Shown in pieces: positions 8,493 through 18,618 of a stretch of DNA of 64,000 bases (the stretch's first letter is position 1; each line of letters starts with the position of its first letter). The position numbers and the translations under genes were made by a program. The stretch comes from Plantactinospora sp. KBS50. Lineage in GTDB: Bacteria; Actinomycetota; Actinomycetes; Mycobacteriales; Micromonosporaceae. The notes beneath the pieces were generated by a model, which saw nothing but the letters and a program-made list of their open reading frames with translations, searched no databases and was not told the origin of the DNA. The stretch lies in NCBI RefSeq assembly GCF_002285795.1, contig NZ_CP022961.1:1612001-1676000 (forward strand). Direction: 5' to 3'.

Positions 8493-10760
8493 CAAAGGAT
8501 CTGCGCCTTGCGTTGCGTCTGGTCCGCGGCGGCGGCGCAGCAGGCTACCTCCGGCTGGGCCTCATGACGATCGGGTTCGGTCTGGGTGCTGTCGTGGTGT
8601 TGCTCCTGACTACCTTGCCTGCCGTGCTCGGTGAGCGTGGCCGCGTGACCGCGGCCAGACAGCCAATCTCGGCGGATGCGGAGTACTCGTTCAGGTCAAA
8701 CTTCAACTTTGGCTCGTGGCACGGGACGCGCTTTACCCGGGTCCTGATCGCCGACGCTGGGCCGAGCGCGCCCCGTCCTCCCGGCGTGGTGGCCCTGCCC
8801 CGTCCGGGGGAAGTCGTGCTCTCGCCCGCTGCGGCGCAGCTTGTCCGTAAGGACGGTACCTTTGCCGAACTCGTTCCCGGCCGGCAGATAGGACGTATCG
8901 ACGAGTCCGGGCTTCTTGGCCCGGACGAACTTTATGCGTATGTGGGTGTCACTGCGGCGGAGATGCCCGGCGGCTCCCCAAGCCGGGGTTGGGGTGGGTT
9001 GGTTACCGACGAGGAGATGCGCGCTCAGTTCTCTGACATACCACTCCAACTACTGCTCATCGTGTCCGCGCCGGCGGTGTTCTACTTTGCCGTATGCTCC
9101 CGGCTGTCGGCCGCGAGTCGACGTCGGCGATACGCCGCACTGCGCTTGGTGGGTATGAGCCGGCGCAGAGTCCTGCGGCTTGCGTCACTTGAGTCGGCGG
9201 TCGCAGGTTTGGTCGGCGGCGGACTGGGACTGGCCTGCTATGCAGTGCTCAACCGCGTCATCGGACCTTCGAACGCCCTCGGCTTTACGTGGTATCCGAA
9301 CGCCTCCGCGTTTTCCCTCCCGACTGGCGTCATGGTGGTGCTGGTATTCGCTCTCATGTCCGGTGTGGTGGGTGGGCTGAGCAGCGGACGTGCGCTGTTC
9401 CGGCCAGTCGAGGCGCGCTTCGACGCGGCCGACCGCCCTCCCCGCTGGTGGCAGCCAGCCCCCTGGTCTTCGGGCTGGGGCTGCTCACCTACCCACTGTT
9501 GTTCGAGCACCGACAGTCGGGGGAAGCCATGGACCAAGCGAGCGGCATCATGCTGCTGATAGGTGTGGCGCTGTCGGCGCTTGGTCTGCTGGTCTCCCTG
9601 CGCACGGCCTTGGTGATCCTGGCCCGGAGCGTCGCTGCAAGCCGGGCATCAGTGGGCCTACGGCTTGGTTTCCGGCGGATCGAGTACGAGTCGGTGGGGA
9701 TGGCGCGCCATCTTGCCGGGCTCTGTGCCCTTGTACTTGTGGCAGCGCTCGGCGCGGGCGTACTTCGTCAGACCGAACTCTCGGCGACTCCGCTGGCTGA
9801 GCGGCTGATTGTGAAGGTCAACGGCCAGGACGTTCCGGAGGACGTACGACAACGCATGGCGGATCTGCCGGCGCAGGGCCATTGGGTCGAGCAGCGGAGT
9901 GAAACATCGCTTCCTCCAATGGGCACGGCCCCAACGACGCTGAGAGACATCGTCCGTTATCAGGGAGTGAATCTCGTTGTCGCAACCTGCGAGTCGCTGC
10001 GACGCAACACTGGTCAACAGCTTGCCAACTGTCGAGACGGCAGCGCGTACCGGATCCAGTCACACACGGGAATGATGTCACTACCTCCGGGACTTGACGT
10101 GACATTCCACGATACCCAGAAGGGCCGCATAACGATCAAGGTTCCGGAAGAAACCATCGATCTCGCCGCAGGAGATGGACTGCCTCAATCGATGGCTATC
10201 CTCGTCACCGGCGACGCAGCGCCGGTCGGCCTCACCGACGAGAGCTTCCTCTTCTATCAGATATCATCCGACGTGGCTTCGGTCGACCGCTTCGTCGCCC
10301 ACATCGCGTCTATTGCGCCCGCGGCGACCCTGAGCGTGTTCGGACTCGATCTGCCGGCACTGGAGATCTATCGCGTGCATCGAGGAGTCGTCGGGATGGG
10401 CGTCCTACTCGCCTTCTTGCTCGGTATCGGGGCTTTCCTGATCAGCTCGGTGATCCGCGTGGTGGATCGCCGCCGTAACGTCGTGTCCTTGGTCGTCGTC
10501 GGAGCCCCCCGACGAACGCTCAGATTCGTGCAGGCGGTGCAGACACTTGTCCCGCTAACTATTGCGTTGACGGCCGCCCTGGCAGTCGGTCATCTCGGGG
10601 GAATGCTCTTCTCCGGCTCCAAGGCAGGCAACAGGGCTGGTACACCGGAACACTTTCGGCCGCCTGGCCGATGGTGCTGATGGCCATTTTGGCTGCCGGC
10701 GCCGCCGGATTGATTGTGGTGGGACTACGGCCGCGAGCTGAGGATCTGCGTCGGGAATGA
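8489..10760 (+). CDS. FtsX-like ABC permease, two frame breaks as assembled
   Basis: Frame 1 runs from the ATG at 8489 to about 9440, the second frame to about 10634 and the third to the TGA at 10758. Adding one C to CCCC at 9440-9443 and one G to GGG at 10634-10636 restores a single product of about 757 residues. It has an N-terminal membrane segment, an extracytoplasmic domain, three membrane segments with an FtsX core (ALRLVGMSRRRVLRL), then a second module ending in membrane segments (WPMVLMAILAAGAAGL). The first frame alone would give a truncated 356-residue protein. The order ATPase, permease, S26-like protein suggests one membrane complex. Confidence 0.75.
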
Positions 10761-10767
10761 GACAGGA

Positions 10768-11454
10768 ATGAAGAGGTTCGTGACGGTTATCAACGCCACT
10801 GGGCGCCGGACGCGCCCTCTGTTGATCGGGGCACTGGTCGCTTTGGCGGCTGGCCTGGGTGTGCTGGTGCCCAACTTCAGCACCCACGTGGTGGGAACAC
10901 CGGTGATGGGGCCGGCGATCAACGCGGGTGAACGGGTAGTGGTCCGGGATGGGTCTTCGGTCGAGCGCGGATCGGTTGTGGTTGTACAGGCGTGGGAAGA
11001 TGCGCTTTTCACGGTACGTGTGATCGGCTTGGCTGGCGATGTGGTCGCCTGTTGCGGTGACAACAACACGTTGTCAATCAACGGGAAACCTGTGTCGGAG
11101 CCATACGCGCACGGCGCGACGGATGCCTTCGGCGACTTCACCGTCACAGTCCCACCAGGCCGGATCTTCGTGCTGGGCGACTCCCGCGACGTATCTGTCG
11201 ACTCCCGCTCTCATATCGAGAACGATGGTGGCACCCTTCCGCTCGATCAAGTGCGTGGTCCGGCGGTGGCGGTTGCCACGCCTGCGTGGCGCGCTCGGCT
11301 ACTGACCGGTTCCTCAGATGTTCCTCTCCTGATTCTGGGCATCACCCTCTCCGCCGGGGGCATGATCGCATTGATCGTGGCGGGCTGGCCATATGCGAGA
11401 AGGTTGGCTGCCGTGGTTAGGCGTCTACGGTTGGGTGCCGCGAAGGGTGACTGA
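10768..11454 (+). CDS. signal peptidase I-like protein lacking the Ser/Lys dyad
   Basis: The product has 228 residues with a membrane segment near each end (about 14-34 and 188-212). It carries the S26 framework: GERVVV after the catalytic region, RVIGLAGD, INGKPV, and a clear box E (GDSRD, 137-141, then DSR). The nucleophile Ser before the conserved Met is Val46 (VMGP), and the general-base Lys before RVIGL is Val83. It is therefore predicted to be unable to cleave by the S26 mechanism. The start follows the permease stop by seven bases with an AGGA box. I infer a binding or scaffold role with the transporter. Confidence 0.8.
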   Translation: MKRFVTVINATGRRTRPLLIGALVALAAGLGVLVPNFSTHVVGTPVMGPAINAGERVVVRDGSSVERGSVVVVQAWEDALFTVRVIGLAGDVVACCGDNNTLSINGKPVSEPYAHGATDAFGDFTVTVPPGRIFVLGDSRDVSVDSRSHIENDGGTLPLDQVRGPAVAVATPAWRARLLTGSSDVPLLILGITLSAGGMIALIVAGWPYARRLAAVVRRLRLGAAKGD

Positions 11455-11797
11455 GCGGGCTGGTTGATTTCGTCGATTCCATTCGAGCGGGTGGTGGGAC
11501 CGTGACTTTTCGGGTCATCTGAGGATGTGCTGTCCACCGTGGGATGGTCTTGGTGCGGTGGTTGGCCGGGATGGTGGCGCGGCTGGACGAGTTGTCCGCG
11601 CGGGTCGCCGGCCTGGAAGTGGATCTGCGCGATCGACTTCCCCTCGCACGGGTCGTCCAACGCACTCGGCCCTTCGCTGACTTCTCCGGAGTCGTTTGCC
11701 GAGATCGTCAAGCTGGTGTTGGGCCAGTTTCCGCACCGCCGCCCTGAACCTGGAACAGTGATGATCGTCTTAGGGAGTTCGGCACCTCGAATGGCCC
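11455..11797. other. intergenic, possible transposase-like remnant
   Basis: A 67-codon plus-strand frame at 11544-11747 begins with a coiled, Leu/Arg-rich stretch (ARLDELSARVAGLE) reminiscent of the N-terminus of IS66-like transposases, but nothing downstream supports a full element. No inverted repeats or target duplication were found. This is the right edge of the low-GC island. Confidence 0.25.
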
Positions 11798-12865
11798 TCA
11801 GTGGGCGCGCAGGTACTGGTCCGGCCAGTGCGGCTCGGCGCCCAGCGTCACGGCGGCCCGCTGCGCCCAGTACGGGTCGCGGAGCAGTTCGCGGCCCAGC
11901 AGCACCAGGTCGGCCTGGCCTGTGGCGACGATCTCCTCGGCCTGGGCCGGCTCGGTGATCAGGCCGACCGTGCCGGTCGGCACGCCGGCGTCCCGGCGTA
12001 CCCGGGCCGAGAGCGGCACCTGGTAGCCCGGTCCCAGCGGAATGTCGGCCCGCGCCGCGACGCCGCCGGAGGAGCAGTCGATCAGGTCGACGCCGGCCGC
12101 GGCAAGCTCCTTGGCCAGCACGACGCTGTCGTCCACGGTCCAGCCGCCGTCGACCCAGTCGGTCGCGGAGATCCGGGCCAGCACCGGCACCGCGGCGCCG
12201 ACAGCCGCCCGGACCGCCTGCGCCACCTCCAGCGCCAGCCGCATCCGGCCGGCGCGGTCCCCGCCGTACGCGTCGGTGCGCTTGTTGCTCAGCGGCGACA
12301 GGAACTCGTGCAGCAGGTAGCCGTGTGCGGCGTGGATCTCCACGGCCGCGAAGCCGGCGTCCACGGCCCGGCCGGCCGCGGCGGCGAAGGCCGCGACCAC
12401 CTCGGCGATGCCGGCCTCGTCGAGCGCGACCGGCGTCCGGTACTCGGGCACGAAGGGCTGGTCCCCGGGGGCGACCGGGGTCCAGCCGCCGTCGTCGTCC
12501 GGAACGCCGCCGCGCTCCGGCGCCCAGGGCCGGTACGTCGAGGCCTTGAAGCCCGCGTGCGCCAGCTGCACGGCCGGTACGGCGCCCTGCTCGGTGATGA
12601 ACCGGGCGATCGGCCGCCAGGCGTCCACGTGTGCCCCGGACCACAGCCCGGTGTCCTGCGGGGTGATCCTGCCCTCCGGGACCACGGCGGTGGCCTCGGT
12701 GAAGACCAGCCCCACCCCGCCGACCGCGCGGGAGCCCAGGTGCACCCGGTGCCAGTCGGTCGGCAGCCCGTCGGGGCCGGCGCTGTACTGGCACATCGGG
12801 GACATGGCGACCCGGTTGGGCAGGGTGACCTCCCGCAGGTCGAGCGGGCGGAACAGCGACGTCAC
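11798..12865 (-). CDS. NADH:flavin oxidoreductase, old yellow enzyme family (YqjM-like)
   Basis: The product has 355 residues. The GTG at 12865 is chosen for its GAGGAG box six bases upstream; the frame is open further but lacks support. It is an FMN-binding TIM barrel of the OYE type, with SPMCQYS near the N-terminus, the GLVFTEATAV strand, substrate-binding HAGFKA and HAAHGYLLHEFLSP, and a phosphate-binding C-terminal GLITEPAQAEEI. Such enzymes reduce activated C=C bonds of enones with NAD(P)H. The Cys in SPMCQY is typical of the YqjM class. It is divergent from the thiolase gene; the physiological substrate is unknown. Confidence 0.92.
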   Translation of the reverse strand: MTSLFRPLDLREVTLPNRVAMSPMCQYSAGPDGLPTDWHRVHLGSRAVGGVGLVFTEATAVVPEGRITPQDTGLWSGAHVDAWRPIARFITEQGAVPAVQLAHAGFKASTYRPWAPERGGVPDDDGGWTPVAPGDQPFVPEYRTPVALDEAGIAEVVAAFAAAAGRAVDAGFAAVEIHAAHGYLLHEFLSPLSNKRTDAYGGDRAGRMRLALEVAQAVRAAVGAAVPVLARISATDWVDGGWTVDDSVVLAKELAAAGVDLIDCSSGGVAARADIPLGPGYQVPLSARVRRDAGVPTGTVGLITEPAQAEEIVATGQADLVLLGRELLRDPYWAQRAAVTLGAEPHWPDQYLRAH

Positions 12866-13085
12866 GGTGTACTCCTCGGCAAGCGGTCCGGTCCCTCCAT
12901 CGCTGGGCGACGATACGCGCGGCGGTGCGCGAGGTGGAAGGAGCGCCACTCGTGATGCTCCTTACGGCATCGACGGATCGGCGGCCCGGTCTCCCGCCCT
13001 GACCGGCTATTCTGGCCGCCGAGCCGGCGAACCGCGTTCCGGATCGGCGGTCCACCCGTCCGTCCCGTCCCGAAGGGCTGAGCCG

Positions 13086-14291
<1,206 letters not shown>

Positions 14292-14342
14292 GCCGGCACG
14301 GGCCGGATGGCGGCCGTTGCGCGGATGGGGCACGCTGGCGGA

Positions 14343-14843
14343 GTGGATCTGACCGACACCAATGGCCTCGTGACGCTGATCGCCGGGCTGGCCATCGTCC
14401 TCGGGCTCGTCTCGATGGTGCTGCCCGGGCTGCCGGCGCTGCCGGTCTGCTGGGCCGGGGTGCTGGTCTGGGCGATCTTCAGCGACGCCGGTCCGGGCCG
14501 CTGGCTGGTGTTGGCCGTGGCCACGGTGCTGGCCCTGGGCGGAACCGTGGTGAAGTACCTGCTGCCCGGGCGCAACCTGAAGCGCAGCGGAGTACCCACC
14601 CTCTCCCTGTTCTGGGGCGCGGTGCTCGGGATCGTCGGCTTCTTCGTCATCCCCGTGGTCGGTCTGATCATCGGCTTCATCGCCGGGGTCTTCCTGGCCG
14701 AACTGGTCCGGCTGGGCGACGTCGGGCGGGCCTGGCCGTCGACCTGGTACGCCGTCAAGGCGACCGGCCTGGCCGTGATGATCGAACTGTGCGCCGGGCT
14801 GGCCATCGCCGCCGTCTGGATGCTCGGACTCTTCGTGGCCTGA
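14343..14843 (+). CDS. DUF456 family membrane protein
   Basis: The product has 166 residues from the GTG at 14343; ATGs at 14307 and 14325 are alternative starts. It has several hydrophobic segments separated by Gly/Pro turns (GLVSMVLPGLPALP, then GFFVIPVVGLIIGFIAGVFLAE), the pattern of DUF456 proteins. The function is unknown. It lies 51 bp after the thiolase on the same strand and may be co-transcribed with it. Confidence 0.85.
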   Translation: MDLTDTNGLVTLIAGLAIVLGLVSMVLPGLPALPVCWAGVLVWAIFSDAGPGRWLVLAVATVLALGGTVVKYLLPGRNLKRSGVPTLSLFWGAVLGIVGFFVIPVVGLIIGFIAGVFLAELVRLGDVGRAWPSTWYAVKATGLAVMIELCAGLAIAAVWMLGLFVA

Positions 14844-14909
14844 GCCGGACCAACCCGCTGATCCTGGATCTGCTGGCCCGACACCGCCGACCGGCACCAC
14901 TCGTTCCCC

Positions 14910-14960
14910 GGACGGCGCCCGAACACGGACGGCGCCGGAACATGGACGGCGCCGGAACAC
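14910..14960 (+). repeat. 17-bp tandem repeat, three copies
   Basis: GGACGGCGCCGGAACAC-type units lie at 14910-14926, 14927-14943 and 14944-14960 with one or two mismatches, in the 211-bp gap between the DUF456 gene and the glutamine synthetase-like gene. No function is apparent. Confidence 0.8.
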
Positions 14961-15054
14961 GGCCGGCCCGCCGACCGGGTTTGCGGGCGACCCGCCGAGG
15001 GGCATTGACGGTGATCCGCTCGGGCCAGTAGACCTTGGTGATGGAGGCCGCGTG

Positions 15055-16464
15055 ATGACGAGAGCGCCGTTGACGCTGGAAGAACTGCGGGTCGCCGTCG
15101 TGGCGGGTGAGATCGACACGGTGGTGCTGGCGCTGGTGGACATGCAGGGCCGGTTGCAGGGCAAACGCTTCCACGCGCCCTACTTCCTCGACGAGGTGGT
15201 CCGGCACGGCAGCGAGGGCTGCAACTACCTGCTCGCGGTGGACGTCGACATGAACACCGTCGACGGGTACGCGATGTCCAGCTGGGACCGCGGCTACGGC
15301 GACTTCGCCATGGTGCCGGATCTGGGTACCCTGCGCCGGGTGCCGTGGCAGCCCGGCACCGCGCTGCTGCTGGCCGACCTGACCTGGCCCGACGGCGGGT
15401 CAGGCGGCGGGACGGACGGCGGGTCAGGCGGCGGGGCGGACGGCGGCCCGGTGCTGGCCTCGCCCCGGCAGATCCTGCGCGGCCAACTCGACCGGCTGGC
15501 CGGGCACGGCCTCACCGCGTACGCCGGCACGGAGCTGGAGTTCGTGCTCTTCCGCGACTCGTACGAGGAGGCGTGGCGGCGCGGATACCGGGAGCTGACC
15601 CCGGCCAACCAGTACAACGTGGACTACTCCCTGCTGGGCACCGCCCGGGTGGAACCGCTGCTGCGCCGGATCCGCAACGAGATGGCCGCCGCCGGGCTCA
15701 CCCCGGAGAGCGCCAAGGGCGAGTGCAACCTCGGCCAGCACGAGATCGCGTTCCGCTACGCGGAGGCGCTGAGCTGTGCGGACAACCATGTGATCTACAA
15801 GAACGGGGCCAAGGAGATCGCCGCCCAGGAGGGCATGTCGATCACCTTCATGGCCAAGCCGAACGCCCGGGAGGGCAACTCCTGCCACATCCACTTCTCG
15901 CTGCGGGACCGTGCCGGCCGCTCGGCCATGCCGGGTGACGGTCCGGCCGGGCTCTCCCCGACCGGGCAGCGGGCGCTGGCCGGGCTGCTGGCCACGATGC
16001 GCGAGCTGAGCCTGTTCTTCGCACCCAACATCAACTCCTACAAGCGCTACCAGCCCGGCTCGTTCGCCCCGACGGCGCTGCGCTGGGGGGTCGACAACCG
16101 CACCTGCGCGCTGCGGGTGGTCGGGCACGGCCCGGGGCTGCGGGTGGAGAACCGGGTGCCGGGCGCGGACGTCAACCCGTACCTGGCCATCGCAGCTCTG
16201 GTGGCCGGCGCCCTGCACGGGATCGAACGGGAGCTGCCGCTGGAGCCGGAACTGGCCGGCAACGCGTACGGCGACCAGGAGGCGCCCCGGGTGCCCGGGA
16301 CGCTGCGCGACGCCCTCACCGCCTGGGAGGAGTCCGGGGTCGCCGCCGGCGCGTTCGGGGCCGACGTGGTGGCGCACTACGCCAACCAGGCGCGGGTGGA
16401 GCTGGCCGCCTTCGACGCCGCGGTCACCGACTGGGAACTGTTCCGTGGTTTCGAACGGCTCTGA
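15055..16464 (+). CDS. glutamine synthetase-like gamma-glutamyl ligase (PuuA/GlnA3-like)
   Basis: The product has 469 residues; the ATG at 15055 lies seven bases after GGAGG. The GS fold motifs are present: GTELEFVLF, GECNLGQHEIAFRYA, the ATP-site His in NSCHIHFS, PNINSYKRY and the Arg-bearing NRTCALRV. It is not the housekeeping enzyme: the adenylylation-site region is missing and the neighbours are an aldehyde dehydrogenase, an SDR and a gamma-glutamyl hydrolase. That context suggests gamma-glutamylation of a polyamine or other amine as the first step of its breakdown. A Gly/Ser/Asp-rich insert of about 20 residues sits at about residues 113-131. Confidence 0.88.
   Translation: MTRAPLTLEELRVAVVAGEIDTVVLALVDMQGRLQGKRFHAPYFLDEVVRHGSEGCNYLLAVDVDMNTVDGYAMSSWDRGYGDFAMVPDLGTLRRVPWQPGTALLLADLTWPDGGSGGGTDGGSGGGADGGPVLASPRQILRGQLDRLAGHGLTAYAGTELEFVLFRDSYEEAWRRGYRELTPANQYNVDYSLLGTARVEPLLRRIRNEMAAAGLTPESAKGECNLGQHEIAFRYAEALSCADNHVIYKNGAKEIAAQEGMSITFMAKPNAREGNSCHIHFSLRDRAGRSAMPGDGPAGLSPTGQRALAGLLATMRELSLFFAPNINSYKRYQPGSFAPTALRWGVDNRTCALRVVGHGPGLRVENRVPGADVNPYLAIAALVAGALHGIERELPLEPELAGNAYGDQEAPRVPGTLRDALTAWEESGVAAGAFGADVVAHYANQARVELAAFDAAVTDWELFRGFERL
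15391..15446 (+). repeat. 24-bp in-frame tandem repeat within the GS-like gene
   Basis: Two 24-bp units (15391-15414 and 15415-15438) and the start of a third encode DGGSGGGT/A. They form a flexible glycine loop between the N-terminal beta-grasp part and the catalytic domain. Confidence 0.85.
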
Positions 16465-16490
16465 CCGGTGCCGACAGGGGTGACGCGGGC

Positions 16491-17846
16491 GTGACCGAGG
16501 TGCACAATCCGGCGACCGGTCGGCCCATCGCCGACGTACCGGAAACCGATCTGGCCGGCACCGACGCGGTGATCGCCCGCGCGGCGGCGGCGTTCGGGTC
16601 GTGGCGGGCGGTGGCGCCCGGCGACCGGGCCCGGCTGCTGCGCCGGTTCGCGGCGGTGGTGGACGAGCACCGGGACGAGCTGGCGGAGCTGGAGGTCCGC
16701 AACAGCGGGCACACCATCGGCAACGCGCGCTGGGAGGCCGGCAACGTCCGGGACGTGCTGGACTACTACGCGGGCGCGCCGGAGCGGCTCACCGGCCGGC
16801 AGATCCCGGTGCCCGGCGGGGTCGACATCACGTTCCACGAGCCGCTCGGGGTGGTCGGTGTCATCGTGCCGTGGAACTTCCCGATGCCGATCGCCGCCTG
16901 GGGCTTCGCCCCGGCCCTCGCGGCCGGCAACACCGTCCTGGTCAAGCCGGCCGAACCCACCCCGCTGACCGCGCTGCGGCTGGCCGAACTGGGCCGCGTG
17001 GCCGGACTGCCCGACGGGGTGTTCACGGTGCTGCCCGGCCGCGGCGAGGTGGTGGGGGAGCGGCTCGTGACCCACCCGGCGGTCCGCAAGATCTGCTTCA
17101 CCGGCTCCACCCGGACCGGCACCCGGATCATGGCCGGCTGCGCGAGCCAGGTGAAGCGGGTGACGCTGGAACTCGGCGGCAAGAGCGCGAACATCGTGTT
17201 CGCCGACGCCGACCTGCCCCGGGCGGCGGCCAGCGCGCCGTACGCGGTCTTCGACAACGCCGGGCAGGACTGCTGCGCGCGGTCCCGGATCCTCGTCCAG
17301 CGCGCCGCGTACGACGAGTTCCTGGCGCTGCTGGAGCCGGCGGTGCGGTCGCTGCGGGTGGCCGACCCGGCCGACGAGAGCAGCGAGATGGGTCCGTTGA
17401 TCTCCGCGACCCAGCGGGACCGGGTGGCCTCGTACGTGGCCGGCGCCCGGGTGGCGTACACCGGCGGTTGCCCCGACGGCCCCGGCTTCTGGTACGCCCC
17501 GACGGTGCTGCTCGCGGACTCGCCCGCGGACCGGCACTGGCGCGAGGAGATCTTCGGCCCGGTGGTGTCGGTGCTGCCGTTCGACGACGAGGCCGAGGCG
17601 GTGGCGCTGGCCAACGACACCGAGTACGGCCTGTCCGGCTCGATCTGGACCCGGGACGTGGGGCGGGCGCTGCGGCTGGCCCGCGCGGTGGAGGCGGGCA
17701 ACCTGAGCGTCAACTCGCACTCCTCGGTGCGGTACTGGACGCCGTTCGGTGGGATGAAGCGTTCCGGGCTGGGCCGCGAGCTGGGTCCGGACGCGCTGCA
17801 CGCCTTCACCGACGTCAAGAACGTGTTCATCTCGACCGAAGGGTGA
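16491..17846 (+). CDS. aldehyde dehydrogenase family protein
   Basis: The product has 451 residues, slightly shorter at the N-terminus than typical 475-500-residue members. It has the catalytic Cys261 in NAGQDCC, general-base Glu227 in LELGGK, the PWNFP cofactor segment and the GFTG-like FTGSTRTG turn. It lies 26 bp after the GS-like gene and overlaps the next gene by GTGA. In a Puu-type pathway it would oxidise the gamma-glutamyl aminoaldehyde to the acid; this is inferred from context. Confidence 0.92.
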   Translation: MTEVHNPATGRPIADVPETDLAGTDAVIARAAAAFGSWRAVAPGDRARLLRRFAAVVDEHRDELAELEVRNSGHTIGNARWEAGNVRDVLDYYAGAPERLTGRQIPVPGGVDITFHEPLGVVGVIVPWNFPMPIAAWGFAPALAAGNTVLVKPAEPTPLTALRLAELGRVAGLPDGVFTVLPGRGEVVGERLVTHPAVRKICFTGSTRTGTRIMAGCASQVKRVTLELGGKSANIVFADADLPRAAASAPYAVFDNAGQDCCARSRILVQRAAYDEFLALLEPAVRSLRVADPADESSEMGPLISATQRDRVASYVAGARVAYTGGCPDGPGFWYAPTVLLADSPADRHWREEIFGPVVSVLPFDDEAEAVALANDTEYGLSGSIWTRDVGRALRLARAVEAGNLSVNSHSSVRYWTPFGGMKRSGLGRELGPDALHAFTDVKNVFISTEG

Positions 17847-18618
17847 CAGACGTGCAGGGTCGGCTTCAGGACCGGGTCGCCGTGGTGACCGGCGCGGGCA
17901 GCGGCATCGGGCTGGCCACCGCGCGTCGGCTCGCCGCCGAGGGGCCCGGGTGGTGTGCGTGGACATCGCCGTCGAACCGGGCCGGGCCGCGGCGGCGGAG
18001 GTCGGCGGCGAGTACGTCGAGTGCGACGTCGCCGACGAGGCCGCGGTGCGGGACCTGTTCGACGGGGTGGCGGGGCGGCACGGCCGGATCGACGTGGCGT
18101 TCAACAACGCCGGCATCTCGCCGCCGGACGACGACTCGATCCTGGAGACCGGCCTGGCTGCCTGGGAACGGGTGCTCCGGGTCAACACCACGAGCGTCTA
18201 CCTGGGCTGCAAGTACGTCATCCCGCACATGCTCCGGCAGGGCAGGGGCTCGATCATCAACACCGCCTCGTTCGTGGCCCTGATGGGCGCGGCGACCTCG
18301 CAGATCGCGTACACCGCGAGCAAGGGCGGGGTGCTGGCGATGACCCGGGAGCTGGGCGTGCAGTTCGCCCGGCAGGGCATCCGGGTCAACGCGCTGTGCC
18401 CGGGTCCGATCGCCACCCCGCTGCTGCGGGAGCTGTTCGCCGCCGATCCCGAGCGGGCCGCCCGGCGCCTGGTGCACGTGCCGATGGGCCGCTTCGGCGA
18501 GCCGGCCGAGATCGCCGCCGCGGTCGCCTTCCTGGCCAGCGACGACGCGTCCTTCATGACCGCCGCGCAGTTCGTGGTGGACGGCGGCATCACCGGCGCG
18601 TACGTGACGCCGCTGTGA
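17843..18618 (+). CDS. short-chain dehydrogenase/reductase, frame break as assembled
   Basis: The GTG at 17843 forms a GTGA overlap with the aldehyde dehydrogenase stop. The Rossmann motif TGAGSGIG is in the first frame; after a GGGG run at 17941-17944 the rest of the protein (VVCVDIA onwards) continues in another frame. One added G gives an uninterrupted product of 258 residues with NNAG, the catalytic Ser region (NTASF), YTASKGG (Tyr and Lys) and a typical SDR C-terminus (VVDGGITGAY). The protein is complete apart from that single base, so a sequencing or assembly error is likely. It may act on an alcohol or hydroxy intermediate of the amine pathway. Confidence 0.85.

Noticed and set aside
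11544-11747. IS66-type transposase fragment
   Set aside because: Only a coiled-coil-like start is similar; the downstream Asn/Ser/Pro motif and any inverted repeats are missing, so it is mentioned only as a weak possibility.
17950-18618. SDR starting at an internal GTG as a separate gene
   Set aside because: It would lack the TGAGSGIG cofactor loop, which lies in the adjoining frame just upstream; a one-base repair joins the two.
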